Notes under the pieces: generated by a model
What the model was told of the DNA's origin: nothing
What the model saw: the letters and a program-made list of their open reading frames with translations, nothing else
Databases searched by the model: none
Translations under genes and position numbers: made by a program
From: Ochrobactrum sp. Q0168
GTDB lineage: Bacteria; Pseudomonadota; Alphaproteobacteria; Rhizobiales; Rhizobiaceae
Reading direction: 5' to 3'
Assembly (NCBI RefSeq): GCF_016427605.1
Contig: NZ_JAELXQ010000007.1
Coordinates: 62,001 to 126,000, forward strand
Length of the DNA stretch: 64,000 nt
Part shown: positions 45,399-54,075 of the stretch, piece after piece
Numbering within the stretch: the stretch's first letter is position 1
Layout: every line of letters starts with the position of its first letter

Positions 45399-46256
45399 AT
45401 GTTTCTCGTTCTGATCTCGGGGCTTGCCCTGGGGTGCCTCTACGCCACTGTGGCCTTAAGCTACAATGTGATGTACTCGACCTCCAAGGTTCTCAGCATG
45501 GGTGCCGGACAGTTCGCCATGGTCGGCGGCATTGTCGGCGCCTGGACGCTCGGTGATCTTGGCTGGCCGATCTGGGCATCGCTCCCGCTCGTAATCGTCG
45601 TCGGTCTTATCTTCGGCTGGTTGACGGAACTTGTCGCCATCCGCCGCACAATGAATGGCGGGGACGACCACCTCTGGATTCTTTCCACGCTTGCCGTTGC
45701 AACGATTGTCCAGCAAGGCATGGCGCTTTGGTGGGGAACAGAGCCGAGACCGTTCCCTCGGCTCATTCCGCAAGATTATGCAGGCGTATTGGACCAGAAA
45801 TACTGGCTTCCGATTGTGACGGCCTTCCTTATGGCAGGCGGACTTGCACTGTTCTACCGCAAGACGGCTATCGGCAAAATCTTCGTGGCGCTCGCAGATG
45901 ACACTTTTGCGGTCAGTGCGCGCGGTATTTCGGCAATCCGTATGCGTTCGCTTTCCTATGCGATTGCTGGTGCGCTCGGCGCTCTGGCGGGGTTCATGAC
46001 CGGACAGCTCACTTACGCCTATTTTGCGCTTGGACTGACGCTGACGCTGAACGGCTTCATCGCGCTTGCGATTGGCGGTATCGGGTCCAATATCGGCGCG
46101 CTGGCGGGCGGCATCATCTTCGGCGTGGTCACCACCTGCGTCGCTTATGTCTTCGGCTCGGAATTCCAGCAAACCATCGCAGTCGGGACGCTCGTCATCC
46201 TCCTGACCTTTATCCCTTCCGGATTGTTCGGCAAGAAGCGGGTACGCCAGGTATGA
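45399..46256 (+). CDS. branched-chain-amino-acid-type ABC permease (LivH-like)
   Basis: A 285-residue membrane protein with about eight spans. LivH-type blocks are LISGLALGCLYATVALSYNVMYSTSKVLSMGAGQFAMVGG, AIRRTMNGGDDHLWILSTLAVATI and NGFIALAIGGIGSNIGALAGG. It overlaps the next permease by four bases (ATGA) and follows the binding-protein gene by 58 bp. Confidence 0.92.
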   Translation: MFLVLISGLALGCLYATVALSYNVMYSTSKVLSMGAGQFAMVGGIVGAWTLGDLGWPIWASLPLVIVVGLIFGWLTELVAIRRTMNGGDDHLWILSTLAVATIVQQGMALWWGTEPRPFPRLIPQDYAGVLDQKYWLPIVTAFLMAGGLALFYRKTAIGKIFVALADDTFAVSARGISAIRMRSLSYAIAGALGALAGFMTGQLTYAYFALGLTLTLNGFIALAIGGIGSNIGALAGGIIFGVVTTCVAYVFGSEFQQTIAVGTLVILLTFIPSGLFGKKRVRQV

Positions 46257-47266
46257 ACGTGAAATCACATCAGGGCCTTCTCTTCGCCCTCATCGCCATC
46301 GGTCTCGCCGTTGCCTTCCCCTTTCTCACCAATGATCGCTATCTGCTTCGTATCGGAGAGATGGTTCTGATCTACTGGATCATCGTTGCCGGACTGAACT
46401 TGCTTGTCGGTTATGTCGGCCTGATGTCCATCGGCCATGTCGGTCTTTTGTCGATCGGCGGTTATGCATTTGCAATTCTCGCTGGCAAGCTCGGGCTTCA
46501 CCCCTATGCGGCGCTGATTGCTTCCGGTGGTGTGACCGCTCTTGCCGCAGGCCTTTTGTGCCTGCCATCGCTACGGCTTCCGGGTTTTTATTTCGCACTC
46601 GCAACGATTGCCTTTGCGCTCATCATGGTGGAACTGGCGCTCGGTTTCTCCGGTCTTACGGGCGGCACGGTCGGGCTTGCGGTTCCGGCCTTTCCTGCGC
46701 CATTCAAGCGCACAATCGGCGAATACTGGCTTGCACTTGGCATAGCAACCGTCGTGACGGCCATGACCTGGAATCTGGCCCGCAGTATGTGGGGTCGCGC
46801 GATGATTTCCATTCGTGACAGCGAAGTGGCGGCGCAGAGCGTTGCGGTGTCGATCTTCCGTACAAAGCTCACGGTTTTTCTCTTCTCGGGTTTTTGTGCT
46901 GGCGTTGCAGGCGGACTTTTCGCACGCGCTCAAAGCCACATCACACCGGAAGCCTTCAATTTCGATGTCTCGTTAATGTTCTTCACGGCGATCATTATCG
47001 GCGGGCGCGGATCGATCATCGGTCCAATGGTGGGCACCCTGCTACTTGCCGTGATCCCTGATGTATTCGCTTCAATGCAGCGCTATACGGCGTTCTTTTA
47101 TGGCGGCATTTTGCTCGCCGTCGTGCTGGCAATTCCGCAGGGCCTTGGCGTCTGGGCCAAAGACCATATGAGCAAGATCTTCGGAAAGCGCACATCGGAT
47201 GATCAGCGCGGTGCGCAAGAGCCCAATATGCCTGCATTGACGGCCCTTTTGCAGGAGAAAGCCTGA
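46253..47266 (+). CDS. branched-chain-amino-acid-type ABC permease (LivM-like)
   Basis: A 337-residue permease. LivM hallmarks: YWIIVAGLNLLVGYVGLMSIGHVGLLSIGGYAFAIL, GFYFALATIAFALIMVELALGFSGLTGGTVGL and the EAA-like WGRAMISIRDSEVAAQSVAVSIFRTKLTVFLFSGF. It overlaps the LivH-like gene and ends one base before the ATPase start. A hydrophilic tail of about 35 residues follows the last span. Confidence 0.92.
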   Translation: MNVKSHQGLLFALIAIGLAVAFPFLTNDRYLLRIGEMVLIYWIIVAGLNLLVGYVGLMSIGHVGLLSIGGYAFAILAGKLGLHPYAALIASGGVTALAAGLLCLPSLRLPGFYFALATIAFALIMVELALGFSGLTGGTVGLAVPAFPAPFKRTIGEYWLALGIATVVTAMTWNLARSMWGRAMISIRDSEVAAQSVAVSIFRTKLTVFLFSGFCAGVAGGLFARAQSHITPEAFNFDVSLMFFTAIIIGGRGSIIGPMVGTLLLAVIPDVFASMQRYTAFFYGGILLAVVLAIPQGLGVWAKDHMSKIFGKRTSDDQRGAQEPNMPALTALLQEKA

Positions 47267-47267
47267 T

Positions 47268-48071
47268 ATGAACATGATCGACCCTACAGTAAGGAAGAGC
47301 ACCGGCGTTCTAGGCCCTGACATGTTGCAAGCGCGCAATATTTCCAAAAGCTTCGGTGGGCTGAAAGCCGTCAACGATGTGTCGCTATCCATTCAGGCTG
47401 GCCAGATTCACGGGTTGATCGGTCCAAACGGATCGGGCAAGACCACCATGCTCAATCTCATCAGCGGTTATTATATGATCGATGAGGGTGCGGTGGTGCT
47501 TGGCGGACAGGATATCAGCAGTCTCGATGTGCGCGCCCGTGCCCTTGCCGGCATCGCGCGAACCTTTCAGAAACCGCGGCTGTTGCCCTCTTTAAGCGTA
47601 CTCGACAATGTCATGCTCGGTGGCTGGGGCGCGGTACAGGCCGGTTTCGTCGAGACCGCGCTGCATATGCCGCGTTCAAGGCGGGAAGAGCGCGAAATGC
47701 GCGCGCGCGCGCAGGCACTGCTTGATGCGTCGGGTCTCGGACATCTCGCGGGGCGGCGCTGCGAACATCTCGAACATGCCGAACGGCGCTTCCTTGAAAT
47801 CGTCCGTGCTTTGATGATCAGGCCGAAGCTTCTGCTTCTCGACGAACCCGCGGGTGGACTGACAGGTCGCGAGATCGAGTATCTCGGACAGATCATCCAG
47901 TCGGTGGCAGAGGCGGGGATTGGTGTGCTTCTTGTTGAACACCATACGGATTTTGTCTTCCGTTTGAGCCATCACGTCACTGTGCTCAATCTGGGTGCGG
48001 TTCTGGCAGAAGGCGCGCCTGATCAGGTGCGCAACGATGCGGAAGTCGTCCGCGTTTATTTGGGGAGTTGA
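47268..48071 (+). CDS. branched-chain-amino-acid-type ABC ATPase (LivG-like) with altered signature
   Basis: A 267-residue ATPase. Walker A GPNGSGKTT is intact at 52-60, as are TFQKPRLLPSLSVLDNVMLG, Walker B LLLLDEPAGGL and the H-loop LLVEHHTDFVF. The signature that should read like LSYGQQRRLEIARAL reads HLEHAERRFLEIVRAL, so the serine-glycine core is gone near residue 168. ATP hydrolysis may depend mainly on the partner's signature. It is 4 bp from the LivF-like gene. Confidence 0.9.
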   Translation: MNMIDPTVRKSTGVLGPDMLQARNISKSFGGLKAVNDVSLSIQAGQIHGLIGPNGSGKTTMLNLISGYYMIDEGAVVLGGQDISSLDVRARALAGIARTFQKPRLLPSLSVLDNVMLGGWGAVQAGFVETALHMPRSRREEREMRARAQALLDASGLGHLAGRRCEHLEHAERRFLEIVRALMIRPKLLLLDEPAGGLTGREIEYLGQIIQSVAEAGIGVLLVEHHTDFVFRLSHHVTVLNLGAVLAEGAPDQVRNDAEVVRVYLGS

Positions 48072-48075
48072 GAGC

Positions 48076-48810
48076 ATGGCAATGATGCAGAACGGCACGC
48101 CGTTGCTCGAAATCACAGATCTGAGCGCGGCTTATGGCAAGGCGCCCGTGGTCATCGGCGCGTCGCTCAAGGTCCATGCCGGTGAGTTCCATGCCATTCT
48201 CGGTCGCAATGGAGCCGGGAAAAGCACCATGCTTCATGCGGTTTCCGGTTTGATCGGTAAACGCAGCGGTCAGGTTCGCTTCGGTGGCGTGGATATTACC
48301 AGCGCCAGCCCCGAAAAGATCGTCGAGCTTGGACTGATCCAGGTGTTGGAAGGCCACCGCATTTTTCCTTCACTGACAGTGCAGGATAATTTAGAGGTCG
48401 CCGCCTATCCCGGCAAAAAGCGCGGCAAGAAGCCCGATTACGAGCGTATCTACCGGTTTTTCCCCGAACTGGCGTCCAAGAAGAACGATCCTGCGTCTTC
48501 GCTTTCTGGGGGTCAGCAGCAGATTCTAGCGGTGGGGCAGGGCATTCTTGCCGAGCCGCGGCTGCTCGTCCTTGATGAGCCCTCCGGCGGACTGGCCCCT
48601 ATCGTGGTGGACCGCATTCTCGACGTTGCGGCGCAACTCGCCAAGGAAGGTGCAGCGATCATTCTGGTGGAGCAGCTGGTGGAAAAGGCGCTACGCCATG
48701 CCGATACGGCGAGCGTGATGGATACGGGACGTATAGTGCATACGGGCAGCGCCGAGGAAATCGCCTCCAGTCCCGTCATCCGGGAAATCTATCTCGGCCA
48801 CGCATCGTAA
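48076..48810 (+). CDS. branched-chain-amino-acid-type ABC ATPase (LivF-like)
   Basis: A 244-residue ATPase with Walker A GRNGAGKST, signature LSGGQQQILAVGQGILAEP, Walker B LLVLDEPSGGLAP and H-loop IILVEQLVEKAL. I use the ATG at 48076, preceded by GGGAG; the frame is open 27 codons into the previous gene. It completes the five-part importer and has canonical motifs, unlike its LivG-like partner. Confidence 0.93.
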   Translation: MAMMQNGTPLLEITDLSAAYGKAPVVIGASLKVHAGEFHAILGRNGAGKSTMLHAVSGLIGKRSGQVRFGGVDITSASPEKIVELGLIQVLEGHRIFPSLTVQDNLEVAAYPGKKRGKKPDYERIYRFFPELASKKNDPASSLSGGQQQILAVGQGILAEPRLLVLDEPSGGLAPIVVDRILDVAAQLAKEGAAIILVEQLVEKALRHADTASVMDTGRIVHTGSAEEIASSPVIREIYLGHAS

Positions 48811-48901
48811 CCTATCCGACTTGCCAGCGAACAGGCACGTCAACATGGGGCGGCAATACGCGCGCCCCGTGAAAAATTTCTCATGCTCAAGGATGAAGCA
48901 A

Positions 48902-49696
48902 GTGTCAAAGACGACAGAACTCGCGCGCTACCATGGCAGGGTGGCTTTGGTAACCGGTGGGCTTGGCGCCATGGGACTGGCTATCGGTCGGCGACTGACC
49001 GAAGAGGGCGCAATTGTTTATCTGGCCGATCTGACTGCCGATGACGCGGGTCGGATGGCGGTAGCTTATGAAGGTGTGCCTCTTCCGAAGGTTCTGACCC
49101 TTGATGTCAGCTCGGCGAAAAGCTGGGACGAGGCGATCAATACGATCCTCGCTGAAAGCGGCGCCTTGCACCTGCTCGTCAACAACGCAGGCGTGATAAC
49201 GCCTGTACCGCAACCCATCACCGATATTCCGCTCGACGAGTTTCATCGCGTGCTGAAGGTAAATCTGGATGGCGTGCTGCTCGGAACGCAGGCCGCTTTG
49301 AAAGCAATGAAGCAGGGGGCAGGGGCGGCAATCGTCAATCTCGGATCATTGGCCGCCTATACCGGATCTGCTGATAACGGCACTTATGGCGTATCGAAAG
49401 GGGCGGTGCGTTCGCTCACGAAACATGCAGCGCTTTCGGCTGCGCGCAATGGTCATGATGTGCGCATCAATGTCGTGCATCCGGGCTATGTCTGGACGCC
49501 TCTGGTAGCCGCCAAGGCAGCGGGTCAGTTCGGAACGGAAGAAGCAGCGCGCGAAGCCTTCTCGAAAATGAACCCCTCAGGGCGCATCGTCGAACCATGC
49601 GACGTAGCGGCGGCGATTGCGTTTCTCGGCTCAAGCGATGCCCGCATGATCCACGGCGCTGATCTTGTCATTGACGGCGGTCGGCTCATCCAGTGA
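48902..49696 (+). CDS. short-chain dehydrogenase/reductase
   Basis: A 264-residue classical SDR. The nucleotide loop reads VTGGLGAMGLAIG, followed by D in YLADLTADD, LLVNNAGVI, the serine in VNLGSLAAYTGSA and the catalytic YGVSK. I choose GTG 48902, with AAGGA 8 nt upstream; an in-frame ATG at 48893 has a poorer ribosome site. It is co-directional 91 bp after the importer ATPase and probably belongs to the same aromatic or hydroxy-acid pathway. Confidence 0.9.
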   Translation: MSKTTELARYHGRVALVTGGLGAMGLAIGRRLTEEGAIVYLADLTADDAGRMAVAYEGVPLPKVLTLDVSSAKSWDEAINTILAESGALHLLVNNAGVITPVPQPITDIPLDEFHRVLKVNLDGVLLGTQAALKAMKQGAGAAIVNLGSLAAYTGSADNGTYGVSKGAVRSLTKHAALSAARNGHDVRINVVHPGYVWTPLVAAKAAGQFGTEEAAREAFSKMNPSGRIVEPCDVAAAIAFLGSSDARMIHGADLVIDGGRLIQ

Positions 49697-49741
49697 TACT
49701 TCAGGCGCGACTTTAACAAATGTCGTTAAGGACGCGCTCAT

Positions 49742-50332
49742 TCAGCGTTTTCGGCAGGTGCACGGTTCGTAGCCACCGGCAAACAACCGGCCAGGCTTCA
49801 TGCCGATCATGGCCGGAACCTCGTACAAGGCTTGTGCACCCAGTGAGCGTGCAATGGAGATTGTGGCTTCGGCGCAGATGGCTGCGTCTTCTGCTGCGTT
49901 GTGATGTGCGAAGGTGAGGCCGAGATGTGAAGCCAGAACATTTAACTTGTGGGAGCCGAGGTCCGGCCAGACCTTCTGCGCCATTTTTACCGAACACAGA
50001 TACTGAAATTCCGGGTATCTTTGCCGGTATTGATCGAGGCAAGCGCGCCAAACGCTGAAATCGAAAGCCGCATTGTGGGCGATCATCGTCGCGCCCGCAA
50101 AATCATCCGCGAACTCATCCATGACTTCGGGAAACTCTCCGGCATCTTCCACATGCTCGGGGCGAATACCGTGGATTGCAATATTGAACGAAGAGAAACG
50201 CATATCCTTCGGTCGGATAAGGCGCTCTTCGACACGCACAACACGGCCATCTTCAATCCATGCCAATCCAACAGAACAGGCGCTGCTGCGCTGTTCATTG
50301 GCCGTTTCAAAATCAACTGCGATGGTTTTCAA
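49742..50332 (-). CDS. DEDDh 3'-5' exonuclease (DNA polymerase III epsilon-like)
   Basis: A protein of about 196 residues with the four acidic sites of DEDDh exonucleases: D-x-E in IAVDFETAN, D in HNAAFDFSVW, and H...D in FAHHNAAEDAAICAEA. It ends GGYEPCTCRKR. I favour a TTG start at 50332, which has GGAG 6 nt upstream; ATGs at 50377 and 50407 are in frame but lack ribosome sites. It is monocistronic, convergent with the dehydrogenase gene. Substrate could be RNA or DNA. Confidence 0.85.
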   Translation of the reverse strand: MKTIAVDFETANEQRSSACSVGLAWIEDGRVVRVEERLIRPKDMRFSSFNIAIHGIRPEHVEDAGEFPEVMDEFADDFAGATMIAHNAAFDFSVWRACLDQYRQRYPEFQYLCSVKMAQKVWPDLGSHKLNVLASHLGLTFAHHNAAEDAAICAEATISIARSLGAQALYEVPAMIGMKPGRLFAGGYEPCTCRKR

Positions 50333-50445
50333 AGGATGCTCCGGCTGGCTTTGCCAAGCTTCTACCGTCAAGCGCATCATTTGGCAAAACCAAAGCAACG
50401 CCTGCATCCGTTTTGAAGAAACCGATGCAGCCGGAATGGTGTTGA

Positions 50446-51393
50446 CTATTTCAGCTCGACAACGGCTGCATTGATATCGGGCTTTTGGGGAATGATACCG
50501 CTCCTGGCATACCAATCGGCAATTTTCCCAATCTGCTCGACATCCGCGGCGGTTACGGCGGTCGTCGGAACAGCATTATTCTCGCCGATCACTTGCCCCA
50601 GTTCAGTGGGAATATTCATTTCCTTGGCCCAGATGGCACCCGCATTCGCCTTGTTCGCGACTGCCCAGGCATTGTCCTTCTTCAAGACGTCGAAGATAGC
50701 CTGAAGCTCGTCGGTTTTCTTTTCAGCGAATTCGCGACTGGAGACGAGAACCACGGCATTGTCGGAGCCGATTGCAGCGCCGTCCGCAATCACCTGACCG
50801 CCGTAGGATTTCTCGGCGATTGCCACGAAAGGATCCCACGTTGCCCAGGCGTCAACATGTCCCTGCACAAAGCTTGGGCCACTGTCGCTTGGGCTAAGAT
50901 AGACGCGCTCGACGCTTTTCGGATCGACGCCGTTTGTTTCCAGTCCCTGCATCAGCAGATACTCGCCCGTGCCACCTCGGTTGACGGCAACCTTCTTGCC
51001 GGCCAGATCCTTGATCGACGTGATACCAGCATCTTTCTTGGCAACGATCCCTTCCGATCCCGGCGACATTTTCTGATAGCCGAAGATCGTCAGTGGAATA
51101 TTTGCCGCCAGCGCAGCAATGGCCGATGTAGAACTGCCTGCCGTAATATCGATGCTGCCCGCATTCAGTGCTTCAAAGGCCGGGGCCGCAGCCGGAAATG
51201 GGCCAGCCCATTCCACCTTGATACCTTTTTCCGCGAGCGCTTGTTCCAGTGTGCCGCGCGATTTGGCGAGTGTGATGTCGTTGGGGCCGCGAAGCCAGCC
51301 AATACGCACAACCTGATCGGCGGCGTAAGCCGCTGTGCTCGTAAGTGTCATTGCCGCACCGGCAAGGGCGGCCAGAATTTGAAGTCTTTTCAT
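50446..51393 (-). CDS. ssuA: sulfonate ABC importer substrate-binding protein SsuA
   Basis: A 315-residue periplasmic protein with a clear signal peptide (MKRLQILAALAGAAMTLTSTAAYAAD). The mature start VRIGWLRGPNDITLAKSRGTLEQALAEKGIKVEW, then GSIDITAGSSTSAIAALAANIPLTIFGY and DAWATWDPFVAIAEK, are SsuA/TauA hallmarks. It is the last gene of the ssu operon, 15 bp after ssuB. It binds alkanesulfonates in the periplasm. Confidence 0.9.
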   Translation of the reverse strand: MKRLQILAALAGAAMTLTSTAAYAADQVVRIGWLRGPNDITLAKSRGTLEQALAEKGIKVEWAGPFPAAAPAFEALNAGSIDITAGSSTSAIAALAANIPLTIFGYQKMSPGSEGIVAKKDAGITSIKDLAGKKVAVNRGGTGEYLLMQGLETNGVDPKSVERVYLSPSDSGPSFVQGHVDAWATWDPFVAIAEKSYGGQVIADGAAIGSDNAVVLVSSREFAEKKTDELQAIFDVLKKDNAWAVANKANAGAIWAKEMNIPTELGQVIGENNAVPTTAVTAADVEQIGKIADWYARSGIIPQKPDINAAVVELK

Positions 51394-51408
51394 TGAATAT
51401 CTCCGCTT

Positions 51409-52119
51409 TTAAGGGTGCAGGACGGGATGCCGGACGCCCAGCGCTTCCAGCAATTCGGTTTCGATATCAGCAGCGCGTTTATCTGTTCTCTGTCGAGGGT
51501 GATCGATATCGACACGCAAATCGTGACTGAAACGCCCCTGATCCAGAACGAGAATGCGGTCAGCCAAAGCGACAGCCTCCCAGACATCATGCGTCACCAG
51601 CAAGGTCGCTGGCTTGTGCTTGCGCCAGAGATTGAACACCAGATCGTGCATGCGAAGACGCGTCAGCGCATCAAGTGCCGCAAATGGCTCGTCCAGCAAA
51701 AGCAGTTCCGGTTCGCGCACCAGCGCCCGCGCCAAGGCTGCCCGCTGTGCTTCGCCGCCAGACAATGTCAGAGGCCAAGCATCGATCCTGTGCGACAGGC
51801 CTACATCGGCTAGCGCCTGCGCGGCCTTGCCGCTGTTGCGGGCGTTCGGCACACCGAGCGCAACATTGTCGATCACGCTTTTCCACGGCATCAGTCGCGG
51901 TTCTTGAAAGACGACGGCACGGCGTTGGGGAATTTCCAGCAGGCTTGCGGGAGCTTCGTCGAGCCCCGCAAGCACACGCAAAAGCGTGGATTTTCCTGAG
52001 CCGCTTCTGCCAAGCAGGGCCACGAATTCCCCCGGCGCGACGCTCAGATCGATACCATCTAGAACTGCCGGTCCACCGAAGGACCGCGACAAGCCACGAA
52101 TTTTTATAATATCGCTCAT
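51409..52119 (-). CDS. ssuB: sulfonate ABC importer ATPase SsuB
   Basis: A 236-residue ATPase: Walker A GRSGSGKST, Q-loop VVFQEPRLMPWKSVIDNVALG, signature LSGGEAQRAALARALVREP, Walker B LLLLDEPFAALD and H-loop LLVTHDVWEAVAL. The MPWK text after the Q-loop is typical of SsuB/TauB. I take ATG 52119, in the ATGA overlap with ssuC; seven codons upstream are open too. Confidence 0.93.
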   Translation of the reverse strand: MSDIIKIRGLSRSFGGPAVLDGIDLSVAPGEFVALLGRSGSGKSTLLRVLAGLDEAPASLLEIPQRRAVVFQEPRLMPWKSVIDNVALGVPNARNSGKAAQALADVGLSHRIDAWPLTLSGGEAQRAALARALVREPELLLLDEPFAALDALTRLRMHDLVFNLWRKHKPATLLVTHDVWEAVALADRILVLDQGRFSHDLRVDIDHPRQRTDKRAADIETELLEALGVRHPVLHP

Positions 52120-52949
52120 GAAATCACCGCCGGGCGCCATCGCAGGGCATAGGCTTCGATTACGCGAACCAGCCCGTCAGTGAGCAGCCCCATGAGCGCA
52201 TAGACCAGCAGGCAGACCACGATGACGTCGGTTTGCAGGAAATCTCGTGCATAGGTGATGATATAGCCAATACCACTGGAGGCATTGATCTGCTCTGCCA
52301 CCACGAGGCTTAGCCACGCGATGCTCAATCCATAGCGTACGCCGACGAGCAACGAAGCCAGGGCACCGGGGATCACGACATGCCGAATGATTTCGAGTGT
52401 GCTGAGATTGAATATGCGTCCAGCTTCGATCAGCTTGTGATCAACGCCGCGAATGCCGCCATGCAGTGTCAGATAGATCGGGAAGACGGAGCCAAAGGCA
52501 ACCATGCCGATTTTTGGTGCTTCACCGATACCGTACCAAAGGATAAAGAGCGGAAGAAGCCCCAGAAACGGCATGGCCTTCAACATCTGTACCGGCGGAT
52601 CGATGATGGTTTCACCAAGCTTAGAAAGCCCGGCGAAAAGCGCCAGAGCGACACCAACGACAAGCGCTATGGAGAAGCCTGCAATGACGCGGAGGAACGA
52701 CACGGCCAAACCTGTCGCAAGTTCACCCGAAGCCAGCAGCCGCAGGCTGGTTGCCGCGATGTCGACAGGTGACGCCAGCGTGCGGGCCGATAACAGCCCG
52801 GTCACGCTCGCCAGTTGCCACAAGATCAGGATGACGATGGGCGATACAAGCCTGCGCATCGATTGCGGGAAGCGCGGCCTTGCTTTGGCGTTGCTACCGG
52901 AAGGAGAGCCGACTGTCGCCGTTTTCTCCATAGCGCTCGTATCAGCCAT
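52116..52949 (-). CDS. ssuC: sulfonate ABC importer permease SsuC
   Basis: A 277-residue permease with six membrane spans after a hydrophilic N-terminus of about 35 residues. Typical blocks are ILWQLASVTGLLSARTLASPVDI, GVALALFAGLSKLGETIIDPPVQMLKAMPFLGLLPLFILWYGIGE and the EAA loop LIEAGRIFNLSTLEIIRHVVIPGALASLLVGVRYGLSIAW. It overlaps ssuD by 8 bp and ssuB by 4 bp. Confidence 0.93.
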   Translation of the reverse strand: MADTSAMEKTATVGSPSGSNAKARPRFPQSMRRLVSPIVILILWQLASVTGLLSARTLASPVDIAATSLRLLASGELATGLAVSFLRVIAGFSIALVVGVALALFAGLSKLGETIIDPPVQMLKAMPFLGLLPLFILWYGIGEAPKIGMVAFGSVFPIYLTLHGGIRGVDHKLIEAGRIFNLSTLEIIRHVVIPGALASLLVGVRYGLSIAWLSLVVAEQINASSGIGYIITYARDFLQTDVIVVCLLVYALMGLLTDGLVRVIEAYALRWRPAVIS

Positions 52950-54075
52950 TGACGGCCTTTCCGGTCAGATCCCGGTCGAACAGGGTTGACCACGTAAACT
53001 GCTTGCGCTCCGCGATGGCCCGTTCGACAGGAAGGCGCGGCAATACCATTTCGCCGAAACGATAGGCTTCCTCCAGCAATGGCATGCCCGACAGGATGAA
53101 CGTATCGACGCCCACGGCCTGATAGGCTTCAAGAGTGCGAATAACTGTGTCGGGCGAGCCGACGATTGCGGTGCCGGGGCCGGGGCGGACGAGACCGATA
53201 CCCGCCCAGAGATTGGGTGAGATTTCAAGGTCGCGCAGATTGTCAGGTTTCACGCCGCCATGCATGGCCGTCATGCGTTGCTGGCCAACAGAGTCCGTGT
53301 TGGATACGAAGCGCTTGTTGCCCGCCATGGCCGCTTCATCCATCTGGTCGTAGAGGTCTGCGGCAGCTTCCCAGGCTTTCGCGTCGGTCGAGCGCACGAT
53401 TACATAAAGGCGAATGCCATATTTCAGTTCTCGCCCATGGGCTGCGGCGCGCGCTTTGACCTGCTTGACCTTCTCGCCCATCTGTTCGGGCGTTTCGCCC
53501 CACGAAAGATAGGTGTCGACGTGCTTTGCCGCGACTTCGATGGCGCTGTCAGACGAGCCGCCGAACCAGAGCGGAGGCGGGGCAATCGACGAACCGGCAG
53601 GAAGCGCCAGTTTCGCGCCTTCGGTCTGGAAATATTTGCCCTTATGGGTGACGCTTTCACCCGCCATGAGACGATGCCACAGGGTCAGGTATTCGTCGGC
53701 CATCAGATAACGTTCGTCATGCGGCAACATCATGCCGTAAGCGCCAAGCATCTTGGCATCGCCGGAAACGACATTCAGCATCAGCCTGCCGTTGGAAAAC
53801 TCCTGAAATGTCGCTGCCATTTTGGCAAGCAGCGTTGGCGCTACCAGACCCGGATGAAAGGCCAGCAGAAACTTCATGCGCTCCGTATAGGGCAGAAGGG
53901 CTCCAGCCAGCGGCCACACATCATGAGCGCCCGTGGCAAAAAGCGCGCCGGTATAACCCAGATGGTCATAGGCCTGTGCAAGCTGCTTGTAATAGCCGTA
54001 ATCGACGACGCGTGAGCCCTCGGGTTTCCAGGGGTAAGCGCCGTCTGGGGCGCACATGTACCAAAGGACATTCAT
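52942..54075 (-). CDS. ssuD: FMNH2-dependent alkanesulfonate monooxygenase SsuD
   Basis: A 377-residue luciferase-like TIM-barrel monooxygenase, the same length as characterised SsuD (about 380). Blocks include LFATGAHDVWPLAGALLPYTERMKFLLAFHPGLVAPTLLAKM, RLMLNVVSGDAKMLGAYGMMLPHDERYLMADEYL and PPPLWFGGSSDSAIEVAAKHVDTYLSWGE. It releases sulfite from alkanesulfonates using reduced FMN. No flavin reductase gene (ssuE) is present in the operon, so FMNH2 must come from elsewhere. It overlaps the upstream gene by four bases. Confidence 0.93.
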   Translation of the reverse strand: MNVLWYMCAPDGAYPWKPEGSRVVDYGYYKQLAQAYDHLGYTGALFATGAHDVWPLAGALLPYTERMKFLLAFHPGLVAPTLLAKMAATFQEFSNGRLMLNVVSGDAKMLGAYGMMLPHDERYLMADEYLTLWHRLMAGESVTHKGKYFQTEGAKLALPAGSSIAPPPLWFGGSSDSAIEVAAKHVDTYLSWGETPEQMGEKVKQVKARAAAHGRELKYGIRLYVIVRSTDAKAWEAAADLYDQMDEAAMAGNKRFVSNTDSVGQQRMTAMHGGVKPDNLRDLEISPNLWAGIGLVRPGPGTAIVGSPDTVIRTLEAYQAVGVDTFILSGMPLLEEAYRFGEMVLPRLPVERAIAERKQFTWSTLFDRDLTGKAVNG

